A stretch of 18,492 bases of DNA. Source: Chloroflexi bacterium RBG_13_51_52 (GTDB lineage Bacteria; Chloroflexota; Dehalococcoidia; Dehalococcoidales; RBG-16-60-22). Of this stretch, positions 7,201-13,742 are shown piece after piece (within the stretch, counting starts at the first letter, position 1; each line of letters begins with the position of its first letter). The notes under the pieces were generated by a model. The model did no database searches. It saw nothing but the letters and a program-made list of their open reading frames with translations, and was not told the DNA's origin. The stretch is from positions 1-18,492 of the forward strand of contig MGMT01000073.1 of the NCBI GenBank assembly GCA_001796525.1. The letters run 5' to 3'. The position numbers were made by a program, and so were the translations under genes.

Positions 7201-10200
7201 GAGGAGATATGCCGCATCGGGAGACAAGGGATAATAGACTATTCCGACCCGCGATTAGAACCGGCTCTTGAGAAACGCAGGACTACCGGAGAATTCACCG
7301 GAGAGCTTACTTTCATCCGCGCTGACGGCACTAAATTCCCCGGCGATATATCTACCAGGATATTTTATGATAAAGACGGAAAAGAAAAAACGAGCATGAT
7401 AATCCGCGATATCACCGAGCGTAAAAGAATGGCGGAGGCGCTGGAAGAAGAACGGAAGGATATCAAGCTTATTATAGATTCTTCGCCGATACTGGTATTT
7501 TACAAGGACTTGGATGGGATATTACTGCGGGTTAATAAGGCTTTTGCGACAGCCTTGAATATGGCCGAAGAAGACTTCCTGGGGAAAACGGTTTACGACC
7601 TGTATTCGAAACCTATTGCGCAGGGCATGACAGTTGATGATAATGAGGTCTTTAAATCAGGACGTTCCAAGATAAACATCATCGAGCAATACGAGTCTGC
7701 CAGCGGTCTAAGATGGGTACAGACAGACAAAATCCCGATTTTCGATAAGGATAATAAAGCCATCGGACTGGTAGGCTTCGCGCAGGATATCACGGAGCGG
7801 AAGAGGGCGGAAGAGGCACTGATTTCTTCGGAAACACGTTACCGGCGACTATTTGAATCAGCCAAGGACGGCATTCTGATTCTTAACGCCGAAACAGGGC
7901 AGATAATTGATGCTAATCCGTTCCTTCTTAATATGCTGGGTTTTTCTTTTAATGAATTAACAGGGAAGGAGCTCTGGGAGATTGGGCTATTCAAAGATAT
8001 AGCGGTGAACAAAGCGGCTTTCTCCAAATTGCAGGACAAGGGCTATATCCGCTATGAAGATTTGCCACTGGAATCCAAGGACGGGCTCAAGCGGGACGTA
8101 GAGTTTGTGAGTAATGTTTATCAAGTGAATGATACCAGAGTGGTCCAGTGCGATATTCGTGACATTACCGAGCGTAAGCGAGCGGCGGAGGCTCTAAAAG
8201 AAAGCGAGGAGAGGTTTAATAAAGCGTTTCACGCTTCTCCCAATCCAATGGCTGTTGTCACCCTAGAAAACGGGAAAATGATCGATGTCAACGAGGCATA
8301 CTGTCGCGTTATAGATTTGAAACGCGAAGAAATTATCGGCAATACCGCGCTTGAGCTTAATTTATGGGCCGATCCAGAGCAGAGAAAGGTATTCTATTCA
8401 ATAATCAAGAGCGAAGGCCGGCTAAGCGATTTTGAAGTACTACTGCGAACAAAATCCGGTGAATTCCGGACACTCCTGTTCTCGGCGGAAAAAATAACGC
8501 TGCGCGGCGTTCCCTCGCTGGTGACGGCCGCGATTGACATCACGGAACGAAAGGAGGCAGAAGAAAGAATCTCTCACCTTAACCTGACGCTGCGGGCGAT
8601 ACGCGACGTAAACCAACTGATAACCCGGGAGAAGGACCGCGACCTGTTGATACAGAGTGTTTGCGATAGCCTTGTTATTAGCCGCAGTTTCAACAGTGCG
8701 TGGATTGTCCTGTTAGATGAAAAACAGCAGCCGTTAGCGTGGGCAGGAGCGAACATGAGCAAGGAATTCCCTGCCCTGGTTAAAATGATGAGACAAAACC
8801 AAATGCCATCCTGCGTGGTAAAGGCATTGAAACAAAAACGGGTAGTTATAACCGAAGACCCGCATAAAACGTGCCAGGGTTGCCCGGCACTTGTAGACGA
8901 TACAGATATCGGGAGTATGACTATCAGGCTGGAAATCGAGGGCAAGATATACGGAGTCTTCTGCACCTCAATACCGAAGATGCTGATACATGATAAAGAT
9001 GAAATGTCTCTATTTACCGAGGTAGCGATGGATATTGTTTTTGCCCTGCGCGATATCGACCTGGTGGCGGCAAACGAGCTGCTGGTACAGGAGCGTCTGC
9101 GGATGGCCAAGCTGGAATCAATCGGAATGCTGGCCGGAGGCATCGCGCACGATTTCAATAACCTTCTTACGGGTATCATGGGAAATATCGGTCTGGCGAA
9201 GACATACATCTCTACCTCCGATAATACTTACGCAATGCTGGACGAGGCGGAAAGAGCGGCGCTGCGCGCTAAGGACCTGACACAGCAGCTTTTGACCTTC
9301 GCCAGAGGGGGCAAGCCGGTTAAAAAACCTGTTAACACTTATGAATTGATAAGAGAATCTGCCGAGTTTGCTTTGAGAGGCTCGAAGGTGAAGCTGTCAC
9401 TATCTCTCCCGGACGATCTCTGGCAGATAGAAGCCGACGAGGGGCAAATCAGCCAGGTTATCAACAATCTTGTTCTCAATGCTGATGAAGCCATGCCCAC
9501 AGGAGGGACGTTAAAAATAAATGCCGAGAATGAAGTCTTGAAGAAAACTACCGCTATACCGATCAAAAGCGGCAACTACGTACGAATAGATATTGAGGAT
9601 ACAGGGATAGGCATATCACCAGAGTATCTCCAGAGGATATTCGAACCGTATTTTACCACGAAACAAAGAGGGAGTGGGCTGGGCTTAACAAGCGCTTATT
9701 CCGTAGTGAGGAATCACGGCGGAATCATAATGGCAGAATCGGTACAAAAAAAAGGCTCGATATTCCGCATATATTTACCGACTACAAAGAGGGCGGTGAA
9801 AGGAGGCAGGAAATTGACAGCTATGGACTCCGGTCAGGCGGGGGGCAAAGTGCTGATAATGGACGATGAAGAGATAATAAGGAAAATGCTGACGAATATG
9901 CTGGGCATGGCAGGCTATACCGTGGAGGTTTCCGCGGATGGCGCCGAAGCCCTAGAGAAGTATGAGCAAGCGAAAGCATCAGGAGACCCGTTTAACGCCG
10001 TTATCATGGACCTGACCGTACCCGGGGGGATGGGTGGCAAAGAAGCGGTGAAAAAGCTGCTGGAAATAGACCCTAAAGCCTTGGTAATCGTATCCAGCGG
10101 ATACGCTACCGACCCAATTATGTCCGATTTTAAAAAATACGGTTTTAAAGCGGTAATTGCCAAGCCTTACAGCGTGAGGCAACTTCGAGAATCATTAAGC

Positions 10201-10227
10201 AGTATGTTGACCAAGAAAAAGAGATAG
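4249..10227 (+). CDS. Giant soluble multi-PAS hybrid sensor histidine kinase with GAF and receiver domains
   Basis: This protein has 1992 residues from ATG 4249, or 1987 from ATG 4264, which has the better SD (GGGGGA, 7 bases) and is preferred. A short coiled-coil start (KKELAEAERLIARLQ) is followed by eleven PAS domains at roughly 58-173, 183-298, 306-424, 432-550, 560-671, 680-799, 808-932, 943-1057, 1067-1183, 1193-1309 and 1318-1433. Most end in a D-I-T-E-R-K-x-A-E-E-A-L helix. A GAF domain follows (about 1440-1602). The phosphoacceptor His1634 is in GGIAHDFNNLLTGI. The ATPase has N-box NNLVLNADEA, DTGIGI (1784), FEPYFTTK (1798) and GSGLGL (1808). The receiver (about 1866-1986) has Asp1872-Asp1873, phospho-acceptor Asp1921, Ser1949-Ser1950 and Lys1972. 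No membrane segment or signal peptide is present, so it should sense cytosolic cues. The ligands are unknown and no output gene is adjacent. Confidence 0.95.
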   Translation: MGDRDMKNKKPTYEDLKKELAEAERLIARLQENRINIDKHEHDTSLLSTKELAEAFIASEQNFKNSMDESPLGVRIVTEDGELIYANKAALNTFGHRTVEELAAVKRSELYTPESFAAHQERRKRRKLKEYVPGEYEISIKRPNGEIRNLMVYRREVMWGGEQQFMAMYEDITKRKRAEEALRESEDRFHSIVEHGNDAIVFIEEGMIQYCNSKMLEISGYTAEEIIGKSFVEFVAPEQRERAIEIYRKRIAGEKVPERYELSIISKSGSIVYTEISASLFTFKHKMVDIVILRDITERRKVIEALRQSEEMFAKAFRSSPDAISIVTFDDESIIIDTNDAAVKSTGYSFGELIGHSTKGLNLWVKKEDRESMRRLVEEKGRINKEEYQFRRKSGEIRIWEFSAEPITVGGRKCLLSVQRDITEQKQAEEALRESEEKFAKAFYNSPSLMAISTIKDGRIVEVNDIYCRVTGFSREELIGRTTSELNLWYDPAQREAVVKTLQEKGIVQNSEVQMRAKTGETQTINLSTAKIMLKNEPCLLTIADNITERKKTDEQLSNEAIRRRILIEQSRDGIVILDEDGKVYEANHRFTEMLGYSPEEVRELHVWDWAVGGTRKRTLEMMRDVDETGDHFETQHRRKDGTILDVEISTNGAIIAGQKLVFCVCRDITERKQAEEALHKQQSFLSNILTSIQDGISVLDSEFNIIQANGTMEKLYAHAMPLTGKKCYEAYQNRTEPCEICPTGQTYKNRRAAYEVVPLTGEGGEITGWLDLYSFPLIDTQTGEMAGAIEYVRDISERRRAEERLKESEARFRALFETMAQGVVYQDAGGKIISANPAAGRILGLTIDQILGRESVDPRWKSIHENGTDFPGEEHPSMVALRTGKPVENVVMGVFNPISDEYRWILINATPEFREDEETPYRSYTTFTDITEQKNAEKALQESEERYHSIFENSKDAILLTSPINGKILAANPEACRMFGRSEEEICRIGRQGIIDYSDPRLEPALEKRRTTGEFTGELTFIRADGTKFPGDISTRIFYDKDGKEKTSMIIRDITERKRMAEALEEERKDIKLIIDSSPILVFYKDLDGILLRVNKAFATALNMAEEDFLGKTVYDLYSKPIAQGMTVDDNEVFKSGRSKINIIEQYESASGLRWVQTDKIPIFDKDNKAIGLVGFAQDITERKRAEEALISSETRYRRLFESAKDGILILNAETGQIIDANPFLLNMLGFSFNELTGKELWEIGLFKDIAVNKAAFSKLQDKGYIRYEDLPLESKDGLKRDVEFVSNVYQVNDTRVVQCDIRDITERKRAAEALKESEERFNKAFHASPNPMAVVTLENGKMIDVNEAYCRVIDLKREEIIGNTALELNLWADPEQRKVFYSIIKSEGRLSDFEVLLRTKSGEFRTLLFSAEKITLRGVPSLVTAAIDITERKEAEERISHLNLTLRAIRDVNQLITREKDRDLLIQSVCDSLVISRSFNSAWIVLLDEKQQPLAWAGANMSKEFPALVKMMRQNQMPSCVVKALKQKRVVITEDPHKTCQGCPALVDDTDIGSMTIRLEIEGKIYGVFCTSIPKMLIHDKDEMSLFTEVAMDIVFALRDIDLVAANELLVQERLRMAKLESIGMLAGGIAHDFNNLLTGIMGNIGLAKTYISTSDNTYAMLDEAERAALRAKDLTQQLLTFARGGKPVKKPVNTYELIRESAEFALRGSKVKLSLSLPDDLWQIEADEGQISQVINNLVLNADEAMPTGGTLKINAENEVLKKTTAIPIKSGNYVRIDIEDTGIGISPEYLQRIFEPYFTTKQRGSGLGLTSAYSVVRNHGGIIMAESVQKKGSIFRIYLPTTKRAVKGGRKLTAMDSGQAGGKVLIMDDEEIIRKMLTNMLGMAGYTVEVSADGAEALEKYEQAKASGDPFNAVIMDLTVPGGMGGKEAVKKLLEIDPKALVIVSSGYATDPIMSDFKKYGFKAVIAKPYSVRQLRESLSSMLTKKKR
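9798..9825 (+). promoter_or_regulatory. Internal SD and TTG/ATG in the kinase-receiver linker
   Basis: Within the kinase gene, GAAAGGAGG (9798-9806) is a near-perfect SD. It is followed after 7 bases by an in-frame TTG at 9814 (codon 1856), with an in-frame ATG at 9823 (codon 1859). The site falls exactly between the ATPase (ends about 1844) and the receiver (starts about 1866). Initiation here would give a free receiver of about 134-137 residues. It may instead be a relic of the fusion of two genes. Confidence 0.4.
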
Positions 10228-10238
10228 AATAAAGCGAG

Positions 10239-10709
10239 CTATCCGCCGGCGGTCTGGGGGAAAGCAACCTGTGTATAAAGGTCTTCTACGCGGTGTTTGT
10301 GTTCAAGCTCCTGGGAGGCAAGTTCTTCCAGGAGCTTTTTGATTTCCCCGGACGGATGCACTGCGGCAAGGCTGATATAGAATTCATGGGAGGCTTTTTC
10401 TCGGTTGGCTGCCAGCAGCAGGACATCCTTAAGCTGCATGTCCGGTGTTACCGGGGGTTGGTCAAGATGTTCGGCAATCCTGTAGTCAAGTATGTGGTCG
10501 CTCTTTAACGCGCCTTCCTGCAGCTTCCCCCGCGCGTAGTCACGCAGGAGGTTTTCATGCTTCTTCTCAACTTTCGAGAGTTCAAGGAACATGTTTCTGG
10601 CGGAATCTTCTACGACCTTCCAATAAAGGCTACGGTATAGCTCCTGCGCCTCGATTTCCTTTTGAATCGCCGTATCCAAAACGGTCTTTAGGGTTGTATT
10701 CTCTACCAT
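10239..10709 (-). CDS. Ferritin-like diiron protein (rubrerythrin-type four-helix domain)
   Basis: Four-helix-bundle protein of 156 residues with a diiron carboxylate pattern. Glu18 lies in QKEIEAQELY, E48-K-K-H51 in helix 2, Glu104 in ANREKASHEFY, and E134-L-E-H137 in LASQELEHKHRVEDLY. This is the rubrerythrin E / ExxH / E / ExxH arrangement, but the C-terminal rubredoxin domain is missing, so an external electron donor would be needed if it is a peroxidase. The start is ATG at 10709, preceded by GGGAG. An upstream in-frame ATG at 10778 would overlap the preceding gene and lacks a good SD. It is the last gene of the minus-strand oxidative-stress run and converges on the sensor kinase with 11 bases between stops. 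Confidence 0.85.
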   Translation of the reverse strand: MVENTTLKTVLDTAIQKEIEAQELYRSLYWKVVEDSARNMFLELSKVEKKHENLLRDYARGKLQEGALKSDHILDYRIAEHLDQPPVTPDMQLKDVLLLAANREKASHEFYISLAAVHPSGEIKKLLEELASQELEHKHRVEDLYTQVAFPQTAGG

Positions 10710-10746
10710 TATCACTCTCCCTTTATTTACATGAATTAAACAAGTC

Positions 10747-10989
10747 TTAGAAAGGCCAGCCGATATATACAATAGCAAAAATAGCGTGGACTATCACAGA
10801 TAGCCAGAATATCCACCAGATATAGCAATGCAGTTTGAAATACTTCTGGTACCAGCGGTACTTCATCAGGTTTTTCCCGAGTTTCGAGCCAGGGAGACAA
10901 CGGTAGGAAAAGAATATCAATAGACCGGTAATAACATTAACAATACCCAGGACAAACAATATTCTGGTTGCCACTAATGCGCTAATCAA
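10747..10989 (-). CDS. Small two-helix membrane protein with two in-helix histidines (possible heme-b binder)
   Basis: Protein of 80 residues with two predicted membrane helices, about 5-29 (LVATRILFVLGIVNVITGLL region) and about 53-78. They are joined by a basic loop (PGSKLGKNLMKYRWYQKY). Helix 2 holds His54 and His68, an H-x13-H spacing like that of heme-b-ligating helices in cytochrome b proteins. The start is TTG at 10989, 21 bases after the cupredoxin stop, with a purine-rich AAAGGGGGAGGC before it. I do not recognise a named family. A minimal cytochrome b or a membrane partner of the cupredoxin is an inference from the histidines and the operon position. Its size, clean hydrophobic pattern and tight spacing support a real gene. 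Confidence 0.75.
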   Translation of the reverse strand: MISALVATRILFVLGIVNVITGLLIFFSYRCLPGSKLGKNLMKYRWYQKYFKLHCYIWWIFWLSVIVHAIFAIVYIGWPF

Positions 10990-11010
10990 GCCTCCCCCTT
11001 TGGCTACCGG

Positions 11011-11427
11011 TTATTTCACAATTACGTGCCCTACCATATTGGGATGAAGCGTACAGTAGTATTCAAAATCGCCGAAATTAGTGAAGGTTCGACTGAAGCT
11101 CGAACCCCGGGACATAATACCGCTATCGAAAATCCCCATCCGGGAGGTAACGGTATGGTTGACGGTATCCTGATTTGTCCAAGTCACAGTGGTGCCTGCA
11201 TCCACAGTAATAGTCGACGGTGAGAAAGCCAAGCCCTCAATTATCACGGCGATATTTGCTCCGGGCGTGAAGTCATTACCTGGCGTACCTCCGGGTGGCG
11301 GCTTTGTCTGGGTATCTGTATTGGGAGCCGTTGACGAAGGTTGAGATGACGTACTGCAGGAAACAACGGCTATTAGAGTTGAAATCAGAAGAACGCCCAA
11401 TGCTATTAAAATAATTGCTCTATTCAT
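11011..11427 (-). CDS. Cupredoxin (plastocyanin/azurin-like) lipoprotein
   Basis: Exported blue-copper protein of 138 residues. The N-terminal helix MNRAIILIALGVLLISTLIA leads to a lipobox V-V-S-C24, then a low-complexity Ser/Thr/Pro linker to about 55 and a cupredoxin domain. The copper ligands are His91 (VNHTVTS), Cys125, His128 and Met131 (YYCTLHPNMVGH), a complete type 1 set. It is expected to be lipid-anchored outside the membrane and to carry electrons. The start is ATG at 11427 with AAGGAAGG upstream. An in-frame start at 11451 would add eight residues ahead of the signal peptide and is less likely. It lies between sod and a small membrane protein, so it may act with the latter. The redox partner is unknown. 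Confidence 0.9.
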   Translation of the reverse strand: MNRAIILIALGVLLISTLIAVVSCSTSSQPSSTAPNTDTQTKPPPGGTPGNDFTPGANIAVIIEGLAFSPSTITVDAGTTVTWTNQDTVNHTVTSRMGIFDSGIMSRGSSFSRTFTNFGDFEYYCTLHPNMVGHVIVK

Positions 11428-11469
11428 AGTTTTACCTTCCTTTAGTCCCACCCCGCCTATAACGGTACG

Positions 11470-12048
11470 CTACTTTAATCGGCTTTCTACTTCTTTCCAG
11501 TCGATGTTTTTAAAGAACGCCGCAATATAATCGGCGCGCTTTAAACCATAGTCAATCATGAAAGCGTGCTCGAAGACATCCATCACCAATATAGGTTTAC
11601 AACCGGCAAGATGACCGGTTTCATGCTCGTTAATCCACTGGTTGAACAGGGCGCCGGTGACATCATCCTGATAAATCACCACCCAGCCGATGCCGCGCAT
11701 CGCGCCAGTGGCGCGGAAATCCTGCTCCCAGGCATCATAGCTGCCGAAAGCTGCGGTTAGCTTTTTAGCGAGGGCACCGGACTTATCCAGGGCAGACTTG
11801 CCACTGAGGTTATTAAAATAATATTCGTGGAGACGCATACCGTTAAATTCAAAACCGAAGCGGCGTTTGAGCTCGGCATATTCCGGGGTGGCGGTCTTGC
11901 CTTCTTTTAACATCGCCGCCAGAATGTCCGTGAGTTTATTGGTATTAGTCACATAGCCCTGATAAAGGGTAAAGTGATTGGTGAGAATGGTCTGACTGAA
12001 ACCTTCCATACCGATAAGCTTGCTGTAGTCTTTGGCTGTATATGCCAT
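11470..12048 (-). CDS. sodB: Superoxide dismutase, Fe/Mn family
   Basis: Fe/Mn superoxide dismutase of 192 residues, converting superoxide to O2 and H2O2 in the cytosol. The metal ligands are His25 (TNHFTLYQGY), His74 (MRLHEYYFNNL), Asp157 and His161 (VMDVFEHAFMIDYG). The segment that normally carries the outer-sphere Gln (such as N-Q-D) reads INEHETGH here, so His142 appears to replace it, as in some archaeal and cambialistic enzymes. The metal, Fe or Mn, cannot be called from sequence, and the symbol is by family only. The ATG at 12048 has AGGAGG 9 bases upstream. It is the third gene in the run from the flavodiiron gene and may also have its own promoter. Confidence 0.95.
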   Translation of the reverse strand: MAYTAKDYSKLIGMEGFSQTILTNHFTLYQGYVTNTNKLTDILAAMLKEGKTATPEYAELKRRFGFEFNGMRLHEYYFNNLSGKSALDKSGALAKKLTAAFGSYDAWEQDFRATGAMRGIGWVVIYQDDVTGALFNQWINEHETGHLAGCKPILVMDVFEHAFMIDYGLKRADYIAAFFKNIDWKEVESRLK

Positions 12049-12082
12049 TTTCCCTGTCCTCCTATATATTCGTTGAGTTATG

Positions 12083-12103
12083 ATTATAGTTTATCGATAA
12101 ACT
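12083..12103 (-). promoter_or_regulatory. 16-bp perfect palindrome abutting a TATAAT box upstream of sod
   Basis: AGTTTATCGATAAACT (12088-12103) is its own reverse complement. On the minus strand its last base begins a perfect TATAAT (12088-12083), which would start transcription near 12076, some 28 bases before the sod ATG. The -35 region is poor at every usual spacing, as expected for a regulator-dependent promoter. The palindrome also encodes the last residues (KFIDKL) of the preceding gene, so chance is possible. Confidence 0.4.
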
Positions 12104-12326
12104 TCTGCGTCTGGTAGTCCCATTCTACCGACTCTACATCTACGGAGCTGCCCTTTTTGGACGTTGCGGCAGTTACTCTAACGCTGCCTCCGCCACCCTC
12201 AAAGTAGGCGTTACAATTGTCCTCCTCTTTCAATGTCAGCCCAAAGCCATTGGGACCAAAGAAAGCCACGGCCCGCTCGATAACCTTCTTCGGTTTAAGT
12301 CTGGATTCCTTAGAGAGTGTCAACAC
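12084..12326 (-). CDS. Unknown 80-residue protein between flavodiiron and SOD genes
   Basis: Small soluble protein that I do not recognise. Its likely layout is a helix (about 12-23, KKVIERAVAFFG), a Gly-rich turn (PNGFG), strands LTLKEED, NAYFEGGGG, SVRVTAAT and SSVDVESVEWD, and a C-terminal helix. This is a compact alpha/beta fold. It has one cysteine (Cys38) and no metal or nucleotide motif, signal peptide or membrane segment. The start is GTG at 12326, 4 bases after AAAGGAG. A TTG at 12323 with 7-base spacing is equally possible. It lies 24 bases after fprA and 35 before sod, so it is almost surely co-transcribed with oxygen-defence genes. Its function is unknown. Confidence 0.8.
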   Translation of the reverse strand: MLTLSKESRLKPKKVIERAVAFFGPNGFGLTLKEEDNCNAYFEGGGGSVRVTAATSKKGSSVDVESVEWDYQTQKFIDKL

Positions 12327-12350
12327 GTTGCTCCTTTCATCGCGACCAGC

Positions 12351-13535
12351 TTATTTTAGGCCGGCCTCTTTATGTTTAGCGGCAATAGTATCGGCGAGTT
12401 TATCCAACGCCTGGAAATCGGCTTCTTCAGGATAGCCCTTAATGATTACCGGCGTCAATATCTCCACCTTGAGGTTAGGTATCATGGCTGCAAGCTGCTC
12501 CACCGCTTTAGTGCCCCAGCCGTAGGAACCGATGATAGAGGCGAATTTAGCCTTGGGCTTAATGGCATTCGCCAGGAAAGCCGCATAAGCAACATTGGGA
12601 TGGGGGCCGGTAAGCACAGTAGGCGTGCCGATAACAATAGTAGCGGCATCTACCAGAGAAATAGCCAGCTTGCCGATATCCGATACAGCGAGGTCGAACT
12701 GCTTGACGGTAACACCTTTACGCGACAGAGTCTCAACGAGGTGGGCGACCATGCAGCGGGTGCTGCCGTGCATGGAGATGTAGGGTATGACAACGATGTT
12801 GCCGGGCTCATCAAAAGCCCACATGTGATAGGCATCAATGATGAATTGCGGTTTATCGTGCATGGGGCCGTGGCTGGGAGCGATAATATCTATTTTATAA
12901 TCCTTAATTTTATCAAGGTTCTTTTGAATCTGGAGGCGGAAGGGCATCATGATTTCCGCCCAGTAGCGTTTGGCGGCTTCATATTCCTGCCCGATATCCC
13001 GCACATACATATCCGTGGTAGCGATATGGGAACCAAAAAAGTCGCAGGGGAAAAGAATTTTATCTTCCCGGAGGTAGGTCAGCATAGTCTCCGGCCAGTG
13101 CACCCAGGGGGCATGGATAAACTCCAGAGTACGGTTGCCCAGCGAAATAGTCTCTTTATCTTCGACGGTCTGGAACCTATCCTCGGCGACCAAAAAGCGG
13201 TCGATGAGCATATCTTTGCACCTGGGGGTGCAGACAGCTTTAGCTTCCGGGTACTTAGTCAGCACCTCGCGGATGCTGCCGGAATGGTCAGGCTCGGCGT
13301 GGTTGAAGATAACGTAGTCGATACGCTTGATACCGAGCTGGTCGAGGTTATCGAGCAACACATCCTTCATCGGGGGGTCAACAGTATCAATGAGGGCGGT
13401 CTTTTTACTGCCCTTAATCAGGTAGGCATTATAGCTGGTGCCATCAGGGAGGGGAATAAGGGAGTCGAACAGGCGCCTGTCCCAGTCAATAGCACCGACG
13501 CAATAGATACCTTTTTTGATTTCTCTCGGTTTCAT
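12351..13535 (-). CDS. fprA: Flavodiiron protein (FprA-type O2/NO reductase)
   Basis: A-type flavodiiron protein of 394 residues. An N-terminal beta-lactamase-like diiron domain carries H79-x-E81-x-D83-H84 (NHAEPDHSG), His146 (HAPWVHWPETM), Asp165 (PCDFFGSH) and His222 (PSHGP). A C-terminal flavodoxin domain (about 246-390) has FMN-loop segments SMHGSTRCMV, GTPTVLTGPHPN and GSYGWGTKAV. The enzyme reduces O2 to water (or NO to N2O) in the cytosol of anaerobes, with electrons from rubredoxin or F420H2-type donors. No rubredoxin or extra reductase domain is fused. The ATG at 13535 follows AAGGAGG. It is first in the six-gene minus-strand run and divergent from the catalase across 207 bases. Confidence 0.97.
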   Translation of the reverse strand: MKPREIKKGIYCVGAIDWDRRLFDSLIPLPDGTSYNAYLIKGSKKTALIDTVDPPMKDVLLDNLDQLGIKRIDYVIFNHAEPDHSGSIREVLTKYPEAKAVCTPRCKDMLIDRFLVAEDRFQTVEDKETISLGNRTLEFIHAPWVHWPETMLTYLREDKILFPCDFFGSHIATTDMYVRDIGQEYEAAKRYWAEIMMPFRLQIQKNLDKIKDYKIDIIAPSHGPMHDKPQFIIDAYHMWAFDEPGNIVVIPYISMHGSTRCMVAHLVETLSRKGVTVKQFDLAVSDIGKLAISLVDAATIVIGTPTVLTGPHPNVAYAAFLANAIKPKAKFASIIGSYGWGTKAVEQLAAMIPNLKVEILTPVIIKGYPEEADFQALDKLADTIAAKHKEAGLK

Positions 13536-13664
13536 GTTCCTCCTTATCCGCAGCGGTCACCTGTCAAGATTTTTGCCTAAATACACCCTGCGACATATAT
13601 TGAACCACTACTTTAACAAGGATGCAATAGTTGAGGAAATATTTATAGGAGAAAAGTCACATGA

Positions 13665-13693
13665 TTGCTTTTTTGATTCTGATATATTATACT
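13665..13693 (+). promoter_or_regulatory. Candidate catalase promoter
   Basis: TTGCTT (13665-13670), a 17-base spacer and TATACT (13688-13693) lie in the 207-base divergent region before the catalase. GATTC (13675-13679) and GAATC (13696-13700) form an inverted repeat around the -10, with TATATTATA (13683-13691) near the centre. This is a plausible operator, although it does not match the PerR consensus well. A leader of about 43 bases with AGGAGG at 13731-13736 follows. Confidence 0.5.
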
Positions 13694-13742
13694 TTGAATC
13701 CCTGTACAGACAAGGATAAAAAAATACTACAGGAGGCAAATA

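Noticed and set aside
8574..9209. 211-codon minus-strand frame opposite the sensor kinase.
   Set aside because: It lies wholly within the GAF/HisKA coding region and has no SD or recognisable domain. It is a shadow frame.
10243..10252. Palindrome CCGCCGGCGG at the end of the ferritin-like gene, considered as a terminator.
   Set aside because: There is no room for a loop, and the following minus-strand sequence is only moderately T-rich. It encodes the T-A-G-G tail, so coding explains it.
12372..13580. Open frame of 402 codons on the plus strand opposite the flavodiiron gene.
   Set aside because: It is the antisense shadow of fprA. The opposite strand has full catalytic motifs, and this frame has low-complexity, motif-free sequence.
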